Positions 52,066 to 61,619 of a DNA stretch of 64,000 nucleotides are shown piece after piece. The stretch lies in the NCBI GenBank assembly GCA_003151595.1, contig PLXW01000095.1:44220-108219 (forward strand), written 5' to 3'. A model generated the notes under the pieces. It was not told the origin of the DNA and did not search any database. It saw only the letters and a list, made by a program, of their open reading frames with translations. This DNA is from Myxococcales bacterium. GTDB lineage: Bacteria; Myxococcota; Polyangia; Polyangiales; Polyangiaceae. Made by a program: the position numbers and the translations under genes. Position 1 is the stretch's first letter, and the number at the start of each line of letters is the position of its first letter.

Positions 52066-53096
52066 GCGCGCGCGTCCTTCGCTTCCGCCCGTTCCCGGGT
52101 CCCCTTCACGATCTCGAAGAGCGCGATCGAGAGCTCACGAACCCCCTCGCCCGTCGCCGCCGACACGAGGTGCAGGTCGACCTTCTTCTTCTTGAAGAGT
52201 GCCTTCAGCTTCGGGTACGCCTCGCGCACCTCGGTCACGTCCGCCTTGCTCATGGCGACGACCTGCGGCCGCTTGGCGAGCTCGGGGTCGAACTTCTTCA
52301 TCTCGGCGTTGAGCACTTGCCAGTCCTTGAACGGGTCGCGCCCCTCGCTGGGATCGAGCGTCACCAGGTGAAGCAGCGCGCGCGTCCGCTCCACGTGCTT
52401 CAAGAACTGCACGCCGAGCCCCGCCCCTTCGGACGCGCCGGCGATGAGCCCCGGGATGTCGGCCATGACGAAGCTCGCTTCGTCGCCGATCGACACCACG
52501 CCCAGATGCGGCACGAGCGTCGTGAACGGATAGTCGGCGACCTTCGGGCGCGCGTGCGACACGGCGCGGATGAACGTCGACTTCCCCACGTTGGGAAACC
52601 CGAGGAGGCCCACGTCGGCCATCACCTTCAGCTCGAGGCGCACCTTCTTCTCTTGGCCTTCGTCGCCCGGCTCCGAACGTCGCGGCGCGCGATCGTGCGC
52701 CGTGGCGAAGTGGATGTTGCCCCGCCCGCCCTTGCCGCCGCGACCGATGACGGTCTTCTCGTTCGGCTTGTCGAGGTCGTAGAGCAGCGCGCCGCTCTCG
52801 AGGTCGATGACCTGTGTACCGACCGGCACGCGCACGACGAGGTCCTTGCCGGCCTTGCCGTAGCAGTCCTTCCCCATGCCGTTCTCGCCGTCCTCGGCCT
52901 TGAGCGTGCTGGCGTGGGTGACGTCGAGCAGGGTGGATAACCCGGGATCCGCCGCAAAGATGACGTCGCCGCCGCGCCCGCCGTCTCCGCCCGCAGGGCC
53001 GCCGAAAGGGACGAACTTCTCGCGGCGAAACGCGACGCAGCCGTTTCCCCCTTTGCCCCCGGCCACTTTGACTTCACACGAATCGACGAACTTCAT
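52062..53096 (-). CDS. obgE: Obg family GTPase
   Basis: An essential GTPase that binds the large ribosomal subunit and links growth to stringent signals. The 344-residue product has the Gly-rich Obg fold (GGKGGNGCVAFRREKFVPFGGPAGGDGGRGG) in residues 13-50, then G1 GFPNVGKST near residue 168, the switch-II region DIPGLIAGA, and the SKAD-type base-specificity motif. It is slightly short, lacking a C-terminal OCT domain. ATG 53096 is preceded by GGAGAGCGG. The sctU gene overlaps its stop codon. Confidence 0.96.
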   Translation of the reverse strand: MKFVDSCEVKVAGGKGGNGCVAFRREKFVPFGGPAGGDGGRGGDVIFAADPGLSTLLDVTHASTLKAEDGENGMGKDCYGKAGKDLVVRVPVGTQVIDLESGALLYDLDKPNEKTVIGRGGKGGRGNIHFATAHDRAPRRSEPGDEGQEKKVRLELKVMADVGLLGFPNVGKSTFIRAVSHARPKVADYPFTTLVPHLGVVSIGDEASFVMADIPGLIAGASEGAGLGVQFLKHVERTRALLHLVTLDPSEGRDPFKDWQVLNAEMKKFDPELAKRPQVVAMSKADVTEVREAYPKLKALFKKKKVDLHLVSAATGEGVRELSIALFEIVKGTRERAEAKDARA

Positions 53097-53191
53097 CCGC
53101 TCTCCAGGGGTCCCCGCGCGCTTGACATGTACTGCCTTCTACGGAAACGACGCTATCCGATCGGGACATGGCCGAGGTCGGAGGCGGAGCG

Positions 53192-53204
53192 TAGCCTGTA
53201 GCCT
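53192..53204 (+). promoter_or_regulatory. two TAGCCT elements before the propeller lipoprotein
   Basis: TAGCCT occurs at 53192-53197 and 53199-53204, the second ending at the ATG. The first could be a -10 element with transcription starting at the ATG. The same hexamer occurs 10 bases before dapD. Confidence 0.35.
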
Positions 53205-54425
53205 ATGCGTAGCCAGCGAATCCTCTTGCAACTTGGTTCTGCGGTGAGCTTGGTCGTCGCGGCGGCGTGCTCGTCGAGCACCCCTTCACCGAGCGCGGGC
53301 ACTGACGGCGGCGGTTCGGGGAGCGGCGGCTCATCGTCGGGCTCGTCGTCCGGTTCCTCATCGTCGGGCTCGTCTTCCTCGGGTTCGTCGTCGAGCGGCG
53401 GAACCGCGAACGATTCCGGGGCTGGTGACGCAGGGACCAGTGGCAGCAGCAGCGGCGGCGTGATCGTCGGCAGCGGTGGCGACCCGGACGCGGGCGACGC
53501 TGGCCACGTGCTCGGCGGCAGCAGCAGCGGAAGCAGCAGCGGGAGCAGCAGCGGCGGGATCGGCGGAGGTTGGATGGCCGTCGTCGGCGCCTCGGGCTTC
53601 TTCGGGCAGACGTTCGACGACCAGAACTGGTCCTCGCGGACGATCGCCAACGTTCCGCTCTTCTCGGTCGCCTGCGCCGACAACATCCACGGATGGGCGT
53701 CGGGCGCCGGTGGATTCGTCGCGCACACGGCCGACGGCGGGTCGACGTGGCTCGCGCAGACCTCGCACCTCACGTCCGATCTCCACGCCATCAACTTCGG
53801 TTGGTCTTCGACCGGCGTCGTCGCCGGAGACGCGGGGCAGCTCGCGGTCACGCCGAACGGCGGGCAATCGTGGAGAGCGATCACGCCGCTCACGAACGTC
53901 GCCCTCCGCGGCGCGGCCGTCGCGCCGTACGCCAGCGTGATGGTCGTCGTCGGCGACGGCGGCACGGTGCTTCGTTCGGCGAACGCCGGCGGCACCTGGT
54001 CGCTCTCGAAGATCACCGGCGCGGGCGATCTGCGCGGCGTCACCAGCGATTGGTACGGCGACGTCATCGTCGCGGTCGACTCGAACGGCGCCATCTGGTC
54101 CAGCGCCGATCGCGGCATCACGTTCGCGTTCGAAGCGAAGGCCCCCTTTGCCCTCGACAACGTGAGCGCCAACGAGAGCGGCGCCAACGTCCTCGCCGTC
54201 GGGAAGAGCGGCACGGCGCTCGTCCGGTCGTCGACCGGCACGTGGACCACGCTCGCAACCGGCACGTCCGCGGATCTTCACGCCGCGCTCGTCTCGGCGG
54301 CCGACGGTCACCTCTACGTCGCGGGCGACAACGGAACGCTCCGGACCAGCGCCGACATGGGCGCGACCTGGATCACGAAGCCGCTCGGCACGACCGTCCC
54401 GCTCTACGGGCTGCAGGACCTGTAG
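53205..54425 (+). CDS. lipoprotein with Ser/Gly stalk and BNR/Ycf48-like beta-propeller
   Basis: The 406-residue product begins with a signal peptide (AAAC near residue 22, a relaxed lipobox). A Ser/Gly-rich stalk of about 90 residues (about 25-120) follows. The last 280 residues hold about seven repeated blocks with the pattern DGGTVLRSANAGGTWSL and ADRGITFAFEA, characteristic of BNR/Ycf48-type beta-propellers, as in sialidase-like or photosystem-assembly proteins. The function is not predictable. The stalk suggests presentation outside the outer membrane. No catalytic motif is found. Confidence 0.85.
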   Translation: MRSQRILLQLGSAVSLVVAAACSSSTPSPSAGTDGGGSGSGGSSSGSSSGSSSSGSSSSGSSSSGGTANDSGAGDAGTSGSSSGGVIVGSGGDPDAGDAGHVLGGSSSGSSSGSSSGGIGGGWMAVVGASGFFGQTFDDQNWSSRTIANVPLFSVACADNIHGWASGAGGFVAHTADGGSTWLAQTSHLTSDLHAINFGWSSTGVVAGDAGQLAVTPNGGQSWRAITPLTNVALRGAAVAPYASVMVVVGDGGTVLRSANAGGTWSLSKITGAGDLRGVTSDWYGDVIVAVDSNGAIWSSADRGITFAFEAKAPFALDNVSANESGANVLAVGKSGTALVRSSTGTWTTLATGTSADLHAALVSAADGHLYVAGDNGTLRTSADMGATWITKPLGTTVPLYGLQDL

Positions 54426-54461
54426 TCGCTCGAAAGGACTTGGGGGGCAGCCTCGTACGGG

Positions 54462-56585
54462 CTACTGCGGCTCTTCCTCGTCGATCGAGATCCGGATCTC
54501 CGGGTCGCTCAAGGGCGATCCGGCGGGCGGGCGCACGGATGCCGGCGGCACGACCTCGCTTCGCGGTGGCGTGGGGCGACCCGACGGACGCACCGACTGC
54601 CGCATGAACGGCGCCACCGCGGCGAGCTGCTGCGACGGAGGCGGCGCGATGCTGGCGAAGGAAACCTCGGACTCGCTGACCGTCTGGTAATCGTCCGGCA
54701 CGCTCGAGGGGCGCTCGGGGACGGCCGACGTGGGGTTCGGACGCTCGGGCGCCGCCGACGAGCGCGGTTGCGGCTTCACCGAGGGGACGACGCGCGGCGG
54801 CCGCGAAGACTTCATGGCCGGCATCGGCATCGACGCTGCGGGCGCGGGAGCAACCGAGGCCGCGGCGACGGCTGCAGCGGGGGGCGGCGCGGCGGCCTGG
54901 GCGAGCGCCGTGCGCGCTTCGGTCATGGCAAGCTCCCGCTGCGCGGCCGCCTCGCGATCGATCGTCTCCAGCTGCGTCACCGCCAGCGCGGCGCGCGCCA
55001 CCAGCTCGCGCGCCATCGCCGCTTCGCGACGCGCTTCGAGCGTCTCCTGCGACATGCGGTTCGACTCTTCGGTCATCGTCTCCATGTGACGCGAGACCGT
55101 GTCGCGATCGTCGAGCGCGAACATGAGGCGCTCTTCGAGCGACGCCTGCTCCGCTTCCATCTCGGTCACGCGCACGCGGATTTCTTTGAACTGCTTCTCG
55201 GTGTGCTCGCGCGCGGTCTTCGTCTCCGCGAGCTGACCCTCGATCGACGCGAGCTGCCGTTCGAACAGCGACTTCTGCTGCGCGAGGAGCTCCTCGTGAC
55301 GCTTCTTCAGCGTCGCCTCGTTCGACTTCTCTTCGGCACGCTGGTTCGTCAGCTCCTTGGTGCGCTCGGCGAGCTCGGCGTCGAGCTCCGTCACGCGCGC
55401 CTTCGCGGCGTCGGCGTCGCTGCGCGCAGTCGCCAGATCTTCGGCGCGTGCCCAGTCGCGCTCTTCGGCTTTCCCGAGCGCGGCTTGCGCTTCGGTGAGG
55501 GCACGCTTGGCTTCGTCGAGCTCCGCTTCGAGGCGCTTCGCGTCCGAGCCCGTGCTCCCGGCGCGCTCCTCTGCGGTCTTGAGCCGCTCCTCGGCTTCGG
55601 CCACGCGGGCCTCGGCGGTGGTCGCGCGTTCCTCGACGCTCGTGGCGCGCTCGAGCGCTTCTTGCGCGCGCATCTCCGCGGCGTCGATCTTTCCGTCGCG
55701 GATCGCCAGCTCCGACTCGAGCTCGCTCCGGACCTGACTGGCGCCCTTCGCGCGCTCTTCGGCTTCGAGGTGCGCGCTCCCGATGTCGCGCGCGTTCGCT
55801 TCGGCGGTCGCGACGCGCGCTTCGAGCGTCTCCACCTTCTCTGCGAGATCGTCCGCGATCTCGACCGCCGTCGCTCTCTCTTCTTCCGACTCACGATGCT
55901 GCGCTGCGATCTCCGCGAGCTTCGCTTCGAGCGACGCGACCCGCGCCTCCGCGCCGGACGTCGCCGCCTTCGCGCGCGCGGCCAGCGCCTCGAGCTCGGC
56001 GGTTCGCGCCTCGAGCTCCGCGGCCCGCGCCTCCGCCGACGAGGCTCCCGCCTTCGCGCGCGCGATCGCCGCTTCGAGATCCGCGACCCGAACGCCGTCG
56101 CCTCCGCCGCGCGCTGCGGTCCCATCGCGCTCGTCGATCTCACGCGGGATGGCGCCCCGCACCGTCGGGAGATCGTCGCTCGCGCCCTGCGCTTCGAGCT
56201 CCGCCACGCGCGCCTCGGCCAGCGACGCGCGCTCTTCGAACCGCGCCGTCTCCGCGCGCGCGTCCTTCGCCTCCTGCTCGCGATCGGCGACGCGCGCGAG
56301 CATCTGCCCGATCATCGCTTCGTCTTTTTCGGACTGCTCGCGAAGGTGCAGCGCCTCTTCTTCGAGGGCCGCGAGCTGCGCCGTCACGTCTTCTTCCTCA
56401 GGCGCGATCGACTGCGAGGGCGCAGCCTTCTGCGTCTTGCGCGACACGGGCTCGCGTCGCGCCGCGTGCGAGCCCGTCTCGGCTTGCTCTTGCGCGGGCG
56501 GCGGCGTCGACTCTTCGCGAGGGTCACGCTTCGATCGGCGTGCTTGCGCCGGCGGGGGCCTGGTCGGGGTCTTGGCGTCGCCCAT
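54462..56585 (-). CDS. long coiled-coil protein with Pro-rich tail
   Basis: The 707-residue product has a Pro/Arg/Lys-rich N-terminus (about 1-60), then almost continuous heptad coiled coil (about 70-540) rich in Ala, Glu, Arg and Leu, and a Pro/Ser-rich, acidic C-terminus (DPEIRISIDEEEPQ). There is no signal or transmembrane segment. It could be a structural filament or cytoskeletal protein, like bactofilin- or crescentin-type elements by composition only. Its start, ATG 56585, is confirmed by GAGGAG seven bases before it. It lies between the propeller gene and dapD, on the opposite strand. Confidence 0.85.
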   Translation of the reverse strand: MGDAKTPTRPPPAQARRSKRDPREESTPPPAQEQAETGSHAARREPVSRKTQKAAPSQSIAPEEEDVTAQLAALEEEALHLREQSEKDEAMIGQMLARVADREQEAKDARAETARFEERASLAEARVAELEAQGASDDLPTVRGAIPREIDERDGTAARGGGDGVRVADLEAAIARAKAGASSAEARAAELEARTAELEALAARAKAATSGAEARVASLEAKLAEIAAQHRESEEERATAVEIADDLAEKVETLEARVATAEANARDIGSAHLEAEERAKGASQVRSELESELAIRDGKIDAAEMRAQEALERATSVEERATTAEARVAEAEERLKTAEERAGSTGSDAKRLEAELDEAKRALTEAQAALGKAEERDWARAEDLATARSDADAAKARVTELDAELAERTKELTNQRAEEKSNEATLKKRHEELLAQQKSLFERQLASIEGQLAETKTAREHTEKQFKEIRVRVTEMEAEQASLEERLMFALDDRDTVSRHMETMTEESNRMSQETLEARREAAMARELVARAALAVTQLETIDREAAAQRELAMTEARTALAQAAAPPPAAAVAAASVAPAPAASMPMPAMKSSRPPRVVPSVKPQPRSSAAPERPNPTSAVPERPSSVPDDYQTVSESEVSFASIAPPPSQQLAAVAPFMRQSVRPSGRPTPPRSEVVPPASVRPPAGSPLSDPEIRISIDEEEPQ

Positions 56586-56711
56586 ACGTCTCCTCATCCG
56601 AAGTATTGCGGAAAAGCGCGAACCGGGAACGTATTTGAGAGGGTGCGGTGTCCGAAGGGCGAGAAGCGTGTGTGCGAATGTGATCGACTCTGCACCCGAC
56701 CGAAGGTCTTG

Positions 56712-56717
56712 TAGCCT
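56712..56717 (+). promoter_or_regulatory. putative -10 element TAGCCT for dapD
   Basis: TAGCCT ends 9 bases before ATG 56727, matching the same hexamer upstream of the 53205 gene. No -35 match is seen. Confidence 0.35.
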
Positions 56718-56726
56718 TGGCTTCGC

Positions 56727-57563
56727 ATGAAAGACCTCGAGCAGACTCTGCGGCCGCGCGTCGAGGCGGTCGCCGCCGATCGATCGCTCCTCGCCGATCA
56801 CGATCACGCCGTCGCCGTCGAAGGAACGCTCGCCGCGCTCGATCGCGGCGCGATCCGCGTGGCGACGCCTCCCGCGCTCCCCGGCGGCGAATGGACGACG
56901 CACGCCTGGGTGAAGCACGCCATCCTCCTCTACTTCGCGCTCCGCAAGATGGAGACGACGACGGTCGGCCCGTTCGAGTTCCACGACAAGATCCCGCTGA
57001 AGAAGGGATACGCGGACCAAGGCGTGCGGATCGTCCCGCCCGCGGTCGTGCGTCACGGCGCGTTCCTCGAGTCGGGCGCGATCTTGATGCCGAGCTACGT
57101 GAACATCGGCGCGTGGGTCGGGTCGGGGACGATGATCGACACGTGGGCCACGGTCGGGTCGTGCGCTCAGATCGGACGCGACTGTCACCTCGCCGGCGGC
57201 GTGGGCATCGGCGGAGTGCTCGAGCCGCCGGGCGCGCGACCCGTCATCGTCGAAGATGGATGCTTCGTGGGGTCGCGCGCGATCATCGTCGAAGGGACGT
57301 GGGTAGAGCGCGAAGCGGTGATCGGCGCGGGGGTCGTGCTCACGGCGTCGACGGCGATCATCGACGTCACCGGACCGGAGCCTGTCGAGCATCGCGGGCG
57401 CGTCCCCGCGCGCAGCGTGGTGATCCCCGGAATGCGCGCGAAGAAGTTCGCGGCGGGTGAGTTCGGCGTGCCGTGCGCGCTCATCATCGGCAAGCGCACC
57501 GAGAGCACGGATCGCAAGGTGAGCTTGAACGCGGCCCTGCGCGACTTCGGCGTGTCGGTATGA
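56727..57563 (+). CDS. dapD: 2,3,4,5-tetrahydropyridine-2,6-dicarboxylate N-succinyltransferase
   Basis: The enzyme succinylates tetrahydrodipicolinate in the diaminopimelate/lysine pathway. The 278-residue product has the N-terminal helical domain followed by left-handed beta-helix hexapeptides, with motifs such as GAWVGSGTMIDTWATVGSCAQIG and LAGGVGIGGVLEP near the active site. Its stop overlaps the dapE ATG (ATGA), so DapD and DapE are made together. The presence of DapD and DapE shows the succinylase branch of the pathway. ATG 56727 is near the -10-like TAGCCT. Confidence 0.96.
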   Translation: MKDLEQTLRPRVEAVAADRSLLADHDHAVAVEGTLAALDRGAIRVATPPALPGGEWTTHAWVKHAILLYFALRKMETTTVGPFEFHDKIPLKKGYADQGVRIVPPAVVRHGAFLESGAILMPSYVNIGAWVGSGTMIDTWATVGSCAQIGRDCHLAGGVGIGGVLEPPGARPVIVEDGCFVGSRAIIVEGTWVEREAVIGAGVVLTASTAIIDVTGPEPVEHRGRVPARSVVIPGMRAKKFAAGEFGVPCALIIGKRTESTDRKVSLNAALRDFGVSV

Positions 57564-58639
57564 GCGAGTCGATCGACGCGACGCTCCTCTGGCTGTGCGC
57601 GATCGCGTCTCCCATCGGCGAGGAGCGCGCGTTGTGCGACGCCGTGAAGGCGCGGCTCGAACGGATCACGCTCGCCGCGCCCATTCGCAGGTACGGAGAC
57701 TCGATCGTCGTCCCGCTCGTGCGTGGTGATGCCGCGGGAACGAAGCGTCCGCACATCGCGCTCGCCGGCCACCTCGACACCGTGCGCACCGAGAACGGCC
57801 CCGCGCGCATCGACGGCGATCGCTGCTTCGGCGCCGGCTCGTCGGACATGAAGAGCGGGCTCGCGGTGATGATCGCGCTCGCCGAGCAGATCGATCGCGC
57901 GAAGACGAACGTCGACCTCACGCTGGTCTTCTACGCGCGCGAGGAAGGCCCCTTTGCCGAGAACGAGCTGGGCCCCGTGCTCGAGCAGGATCCCGAGCTC
58001 GGCGGCGTCGATCTCGCCGTGTGCCTCGAGCCGTCGAACAACAAGCTGCACCTCGGATGCAACGGATCGGTCCACGCGCAGATCACGTTCGTCGGGAAGA
58101 CCGGTCACAGCGCGCGGCCGTGGGAAGGGGACAGCGCGGTGTCGCGCGCCGCGCCGTTCATCGCCGAGGTCGCGGCGCTGACGCCCGAGCCGCACGTGAT
58201 CGACGGGCTCACGTACAAATCGGTGACCACGATCACGCAAGCGAAGGACGGCGGGCGCGGTCGCAACGTGGTGCCCGATCGCTTCGTGCTGAACGTGAAC
58301 CACCGCTTCGCGCCCGACACGTCGCTCGCCGAAGCGCAGGCGCGGATCACGCGCCTCGTGAACGGCCGCGCCGAGATCGTGTTCACGGATCTCTCGCCGG
58401 CCGCGATCCCGAACGCGTCGCACCCGCTGGTGCGAAAGCTGATCGACGTCGGCGTGCGCGGCGTCGAGCCGAAGCAGGCGTGGACCGACGTGGCCCGCTT
58501 CGCCGCGCGCGGGATCGCGGCGGTGAACTTCGGGCCGGGTGAGAACGCGCAGGCGCATCAGAAGAACGAGTCGACCTCGCTCGCGCTCGTGCGCGACGGC
58601 CTGGGGATCGTGTCGAAGTGGGTGGCGTCGATCGCTTGA
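57560..58639 (+). CDS. dapE: succinyl-diaminopimelate desuccinylase
   Basis: A dinuclear zinc M20 amidase that removes succinate from N-succinyl-diaminopimelate. The 359-residue product has ALAGHLDTV (His near residue 70), GAGSSDMKSG, YAREEGPF with the catalytic Glu, and a late His in NAQAHQKNE. The sequence is a little shorter than average, with the dimerisation domain in the middle (about 175-290). ATG 57560 overlaps the dapD stop, so it is translationally coupled. Confidence 0.94.
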   Translation: MSESIDATLLWLCAIASPIGEERALCDAVKARLERITLAAPIRRYGDSIVVPLVRGDAAGTKRPHIALAGHLDTVRTENGPARIDGDRCFGAGSSDMKSGLAVMIALAEQIDRAKTNVDLTLVFYAREEGPFAENELGPVLEQDPELGGVDLAVCLEPSNNKLHLGCNGSVHAQITFVGKTGHSARPWEGDSAVSRAAPFIAEVAALTPEPHVIDGLTYKSVTTITQAKDGGRGRNVVPDRFVLNVNHRFAPDTSLAEAQARITRLVNGRAEIVFTDLSPAAIPNASHPLVRKLIDVGVRGVEPKQAWTDVARFAARGIAAVNFGPGENAQAHQKNESTSLALVRDGLGIVSKWVASIA

Positions 58640-58672
58640 CGCCCCTCCGGGCTCCGTGTGACGGTCGCGACC

Positions 58673-59530
58673 ATGCGCCCCACCGCGTTCGTGTTTGCCG
58701 CGTCCCTCCCGCTCGCGTTCTCGTCGCTCGGCTGCTCGCTCCTTCACCACGGCGCATCGGGCGACGGCGGCACCGACGGAAGCACGCTCGCGCTGAGCGA
58801 CGGCGGGACCGCTGCGGCCGTCACGGCCGACAACTCGAACGACGTGGCGCGCTTCCCGGACGAGGTCAGCCTCAACAACGCGAGCGCAAAGATCGGTGAG
58901 GGGCACGTCGCCGTCCACAACTCGGTCCCTGGCGGAACGACCGTGGCGACGCTCGGCCTCGGCGCCGACGTCGTTCAGATCGCGTCGCACGAAGGCTTCA
59001 TCCTCTGCACGTTCACCGATCCGAAGAACGCTTCGCGCACGCTCGAAGGATGGGTCCCGCAGGCCGCGTTCGGCGGTGGCGGGAGCGCGCCGTCGCCGAA
59101 GGGGGGCTGCCCCGCGGGCCAGTCGGTTCTCGTCGGGCCGGACCAGAAAGACTTCTGCGGCAAGACCTGCAAGGTCGACAAAGACTGCCCGACCGGCGAG
59201 ACCTGCGCCGGAAAGGCCACGCTCCTCGTGGCAGGAAAACCCGGCGCAGAGACCAGCACGTGCACCATCCCCGGAGGACCGGGCCCGACCCCGACGCCGT
59301 CGGGATCGCCGTCGGCGACGCCCGCCACCCCGACGACTCCGACGACGACGATCGCCGGCGTTCAAGAGCCGCCGGGCGCGAACGGAGCGTGCGCCGCGAA
59401 GTACATCATGGCGTCCGATCATCTCTGTCACTTCGAGTGCAACAAGAACCCGCTCCAGTGCCCGCCGCACGCGCGCTGCACCGCGCATCTGACGACGCCC
59501 GCGACGCCCGTGTGCGAACCGAACCCCTGA
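58673..59530 (+). CDS. Cys-containing lipoprotein with SH3-like and Pro/Thr-rich regions
   Basis: The 285-residue product has a signal peptide and lipobox SLGC (Cys about 22). A Ser/Gly/Thr linker follows, then a beta-rich domain (about 60-125) that looks like a bacterial SH3-type module (VAVHNSVPGGTTVATLGLGADVVQI). Two small Cys-rich parts follow (DKDCPTGETC and CHFECNKNPLQCPPHARC), separated by a Pro/Thr-rich spacer. ATG 58673 is favoured over GTG 58658. The function is unknown. It lies 33 bases after dapE and 39 bases before radA. Confidence 0.72.
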   Translation: MRPTAFVFAASLPLAFSSLGCSLLHHGASGDGGTDGSTLALSDGGTAAAVTADNSNDVARFPDEVSLNNASAKIGEGHVAVHNSVPGGTTVATLGLGADVVQIASHEGFILCTFTDPKNASRTLEGWVPQAAFGGGGSAPSPKGGCPAGQSVLVGPDQKDFCGKTCKVDKDCPTGETCAGKATLLVAGKPGAETSTCTIPGGPGPTPTPSGSPSATPATPTTPTTTIAGVQEPPGANGACAAKYIMASDHLCHFECNKNPLQCPPHARCTAHLTTPATPVCEPNP

Positions 59531-59569
59531 GCGTTTCGCCGCGAGCCCATCGGCGCTAAGCGTCGCGCC

Positions 59570-60934
59570 ATGGCCAAAGCCACCTCGCAGTTCGTCTGCC
59601 AAGCGTGCGGTGCGATGTTCCCCAAATGGGTCGGGCGCTGCACGTCGTGCGGCGCGTGGAACACGCTCGTCGAAGAGGCGCTCGAGAAGAAGAGCGGCGG
59701 CGGCTCGATCGCTTCGCGCGCGTCGTCGGCCGTTCCGATCGGCGAGGTCGACGTCGATCACGCCGCGCGGTTGCCGACCGGGATCGGTGAGCTCGATCGC
59801 GTGCTCGGCGGCGGCGCGGTGCTCGGCGGGGTGACGCTCCTCGGCGGAGACCCCGGCGTGGGGAAGTCGACGCTGCTCTTGCAAGCGCTGGCCGGGCTCG
59901 CGGCGCGCGGATGCCGAGCGCTGTACGTCTCCGGCGAAGAGAGCGCGGGGCAAACGGCGGCGCGTGCGAAGCGCGTCGCGAAGGAGAGCGGATACACCGC
60001 GGACTCGCTCCTCGTGCTCGCCGAGAACGATCTCGACGCCGTCGAGCGCGTCGTCAGCGAGTGCAAGCCGACCGCGCTGGTCCTCGACAGCGTGCAGACC
60101 GTGCGCGCGCCGTCGCTCGAGAGCGCGGCCGGGACCGTGTCGCAGCTGCGCGAGGTGGCGGCGCGGATGGTCGATCGGGCGAAGCGCGATCGGATCGCGA
60201 CGTTCCTCGTCGGTCACGTGACGAAGGACGGATCGCTCGCCGGCCCCAAGGTGCTGGAGCACCTGGTCGACACCGTGCTCGCGTTCGAAGGGGAGAGGGG
60301 CCACGCCTACCGCGCGCTTCGTGCGCAGAAGAATCGCTTCGGAAGCGCGACCGAGGTCGGCTTCTTCGAGATGACGGCCGAGGGCATGCGCGAGGTGAAG
60401 CAGCCGAGCGCGCTGTTCCTCGCCGAGCGCCCGGTGGGCGTCGCCGGGAGCGTGATCGCGGCGACCAGCGAAGGGTCGCGTTCGACGCTCGTCGAAGTGC
60501 AAGCGCTGGTCGGTCCGTTCACCGCGGGCTCGGCGCGACGAACGGCGAACGGCGTCGACGGCGCGCGCCTGGCGATGATCCTCGCCGTGCTCGAGCGAAA
60601 GGCAGGGCTCGCGCTCGCGTCGGCCGACGTGTTCGTGAACGTGGCGGGCGGCGTGCGCGTCGACGAGCCGGCGATCGATCTCGCCGTCGCGCTGGCGATC
60701 GCCTCGAGCCTCCGCGAGCGCCCGGTGCCGGCGAACATCGTGGCCTTCGGAGAGATCGGCCTCGCCGGCGAAGTGCGCTCGGTTCCGCGCGCCGCCGCGC
60801 GCCTCGCGGAGTCTGCGGCCATGGGCTTCACGCGCGCGATCGTTCCGGCAAGCGCTGCGGCGGATGTGCGCGACGCGAAGATCGAGACCATCGCCGTCCG
60901 AACCGTCGAAGAAGCGATCGCAGCAGCGCTGTAA
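59570..60934 (+). CDS. radA: DNA repair protein RadA
   Basis: RadA processes recombination intermediates by branch migration with RecA. The 454-residue product has the zinc ribbon (Cys10, Cys13, Cys24, Cys27), a RecA-like ATPase with Walker A GDPGVGKST near residue 95, the signature motif KNRFG in QKNRFGSATE, and a C-terminal Lon-protease-like domain ending near residue 450. All family features are intact. The start ATG 59570 gives the usual MAKATSQFVCQAC N-terminus. Confidence 0.97.
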   Translation: MAKATSQFVCQACGAMFPKWVGRCTSCGAWNTLVEEALEKKSGGGSIASRASSAVPIGEVDVDHAARLPTGIGELDRVLGGGAVLGGVTLLGGDPGVGKSTLLLQALAGLAARGCRALYVSGEESAGQTAARAKRVAKESGYTADSLLVLAENDLDAVERVVSECKPTALVLDSVQTVRAPSLESAAGTVSQLREVAARMVDRAKRDRIATFLVGHVTKDGSLAGPKVLEHLVDTVLAFEGERGHAYRALRAQKNRFGSATEVGFFEMTAEGMREVKQPSALFLAERPVGVAGSVIAATSEGSRSTLVEVQALVGPFTAGSARRTANGVDGARLAMILAVLERKAGLALASADVFVNVAGGVRVDEPAIDLAVALAIASSLRERPVPANIVAFGEIGLAGEVRSVPRAAARLAESAAMGFTRAIVPASAAADVRDAKIETIAVRTVEEAIAAAL

Positions 60935-60972
60935 CAACGCACCTTTTCTTCAGCGGCTCACGCGCACACCAG

Positions 60973-60997
60973 CCCCCTTCGTCGTCGGCCGAGGGGG
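60973..60997 (+). other. hairpin between radA and the thioredoxin-like gene
   Basis: CCCCCT (60973-60978) pairs with AGGGGG (60992-60997), with inner CG pairs possible. No T tract follows, so it is at most a weak terminator. Confidence 0.3.
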
Positions 60998-61060
60998 ATT
61001 GCGTCGGCTTTGGGCGCGCACGCGATGACGATTCCGTCCGGGGCGTGATAGAAAATCGTC

Positions 61061-61612
61061 ATGAGCATCCGCACCTCCTTCTTCGTTCCGCTCTTCGTCG
61101 CAGTCTCTTCGGCCGTCGCGCTCTCGGGCTGCGGCAGCGCCGGCGCTTCGGGTGACGGCGCCGCGAGCGCCGGTGACGCGAAACACCCGCTCATCGGAGC
61201 TCCCGCTCCCGACTTCGCCGCCAGCTCGCTCAACGGCAAGGGGAAGGTCTCGGTCAAAGCGAGCGGCGGAAAAGTGCTCATCGTCGACTTCTGGGCGACG
61301 TGGTGCGAGCCCTGCAAGAAGTCGTTCCCGAAGCTCCAGGAGCTCTTCGTCAAATACAAGGCGAGCGGCATGGACATGATCGCCGTCTCCGAAGACGACG
61401 AGAACACCGGCATCACCGACTTCGGGAACACCTTTGGATCCAAGTTCCCGCTGATGTGGGACGACGGGAAAGCGATAGCGGCGAAGTGGCAGCCGAAGAG
61501 CATGCCGTCGACGTTCATCGTCGATAAGAAGGGCGTCGTGCGCTTCGTCCATCTCGGCTACCATGATGGTGAGGAAGCGGAGATCGAGAAGGAAGTGAAG
61601 AGCCTTCTCTGA
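61061..61612 (+). CDS. TlpA/ResA-like thioredoxin-fold lipoprotein
   Basis: The 183-residue product has a signal peptide and lipobox LSGC (Cys about 24). A thioredoxin fold with active-site WCEPC near residues 92-96 follows, in FWATWCEPCKKSFPKLQELF, with the later MPSTFIVDKKG cis-Pro region. Such periplasmic reductants keep cysteines of c-type cytochromes or other exported proteins reduced. No cytochrome maturation gene is close. The stop is followed after 7 bases by a hairpin containing the next gene's ribosome site. Confidence 0.93.
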   Translation: MSIRTSFFVPLFVAVSSAVALSGCGSAGASGDGAASAGDAKHPLIGAPAPDFAASSLNGKGKVSVKASGGKVLIVDFWATWCEPCKKSFPKLQELFVKYKASGMDMIAVSEDDENTGITDFGNTFGSKFPLMWDDGKAIAAKWQPKSMPSTFIVDKKGVVRFVHLGYHDGEEAEIEKEVKSLL

Positions 61613-61619
61613 GTCGACG

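Noticed and set aside
57185..60937. 1250-codon open frame on the minus strand opposite dapD, dapE and radA
   Set aside because: It is antisense to three clearly conserved genes, is rich in Arg, His and Ala, and has no domain. It is a by-product of high GC content.
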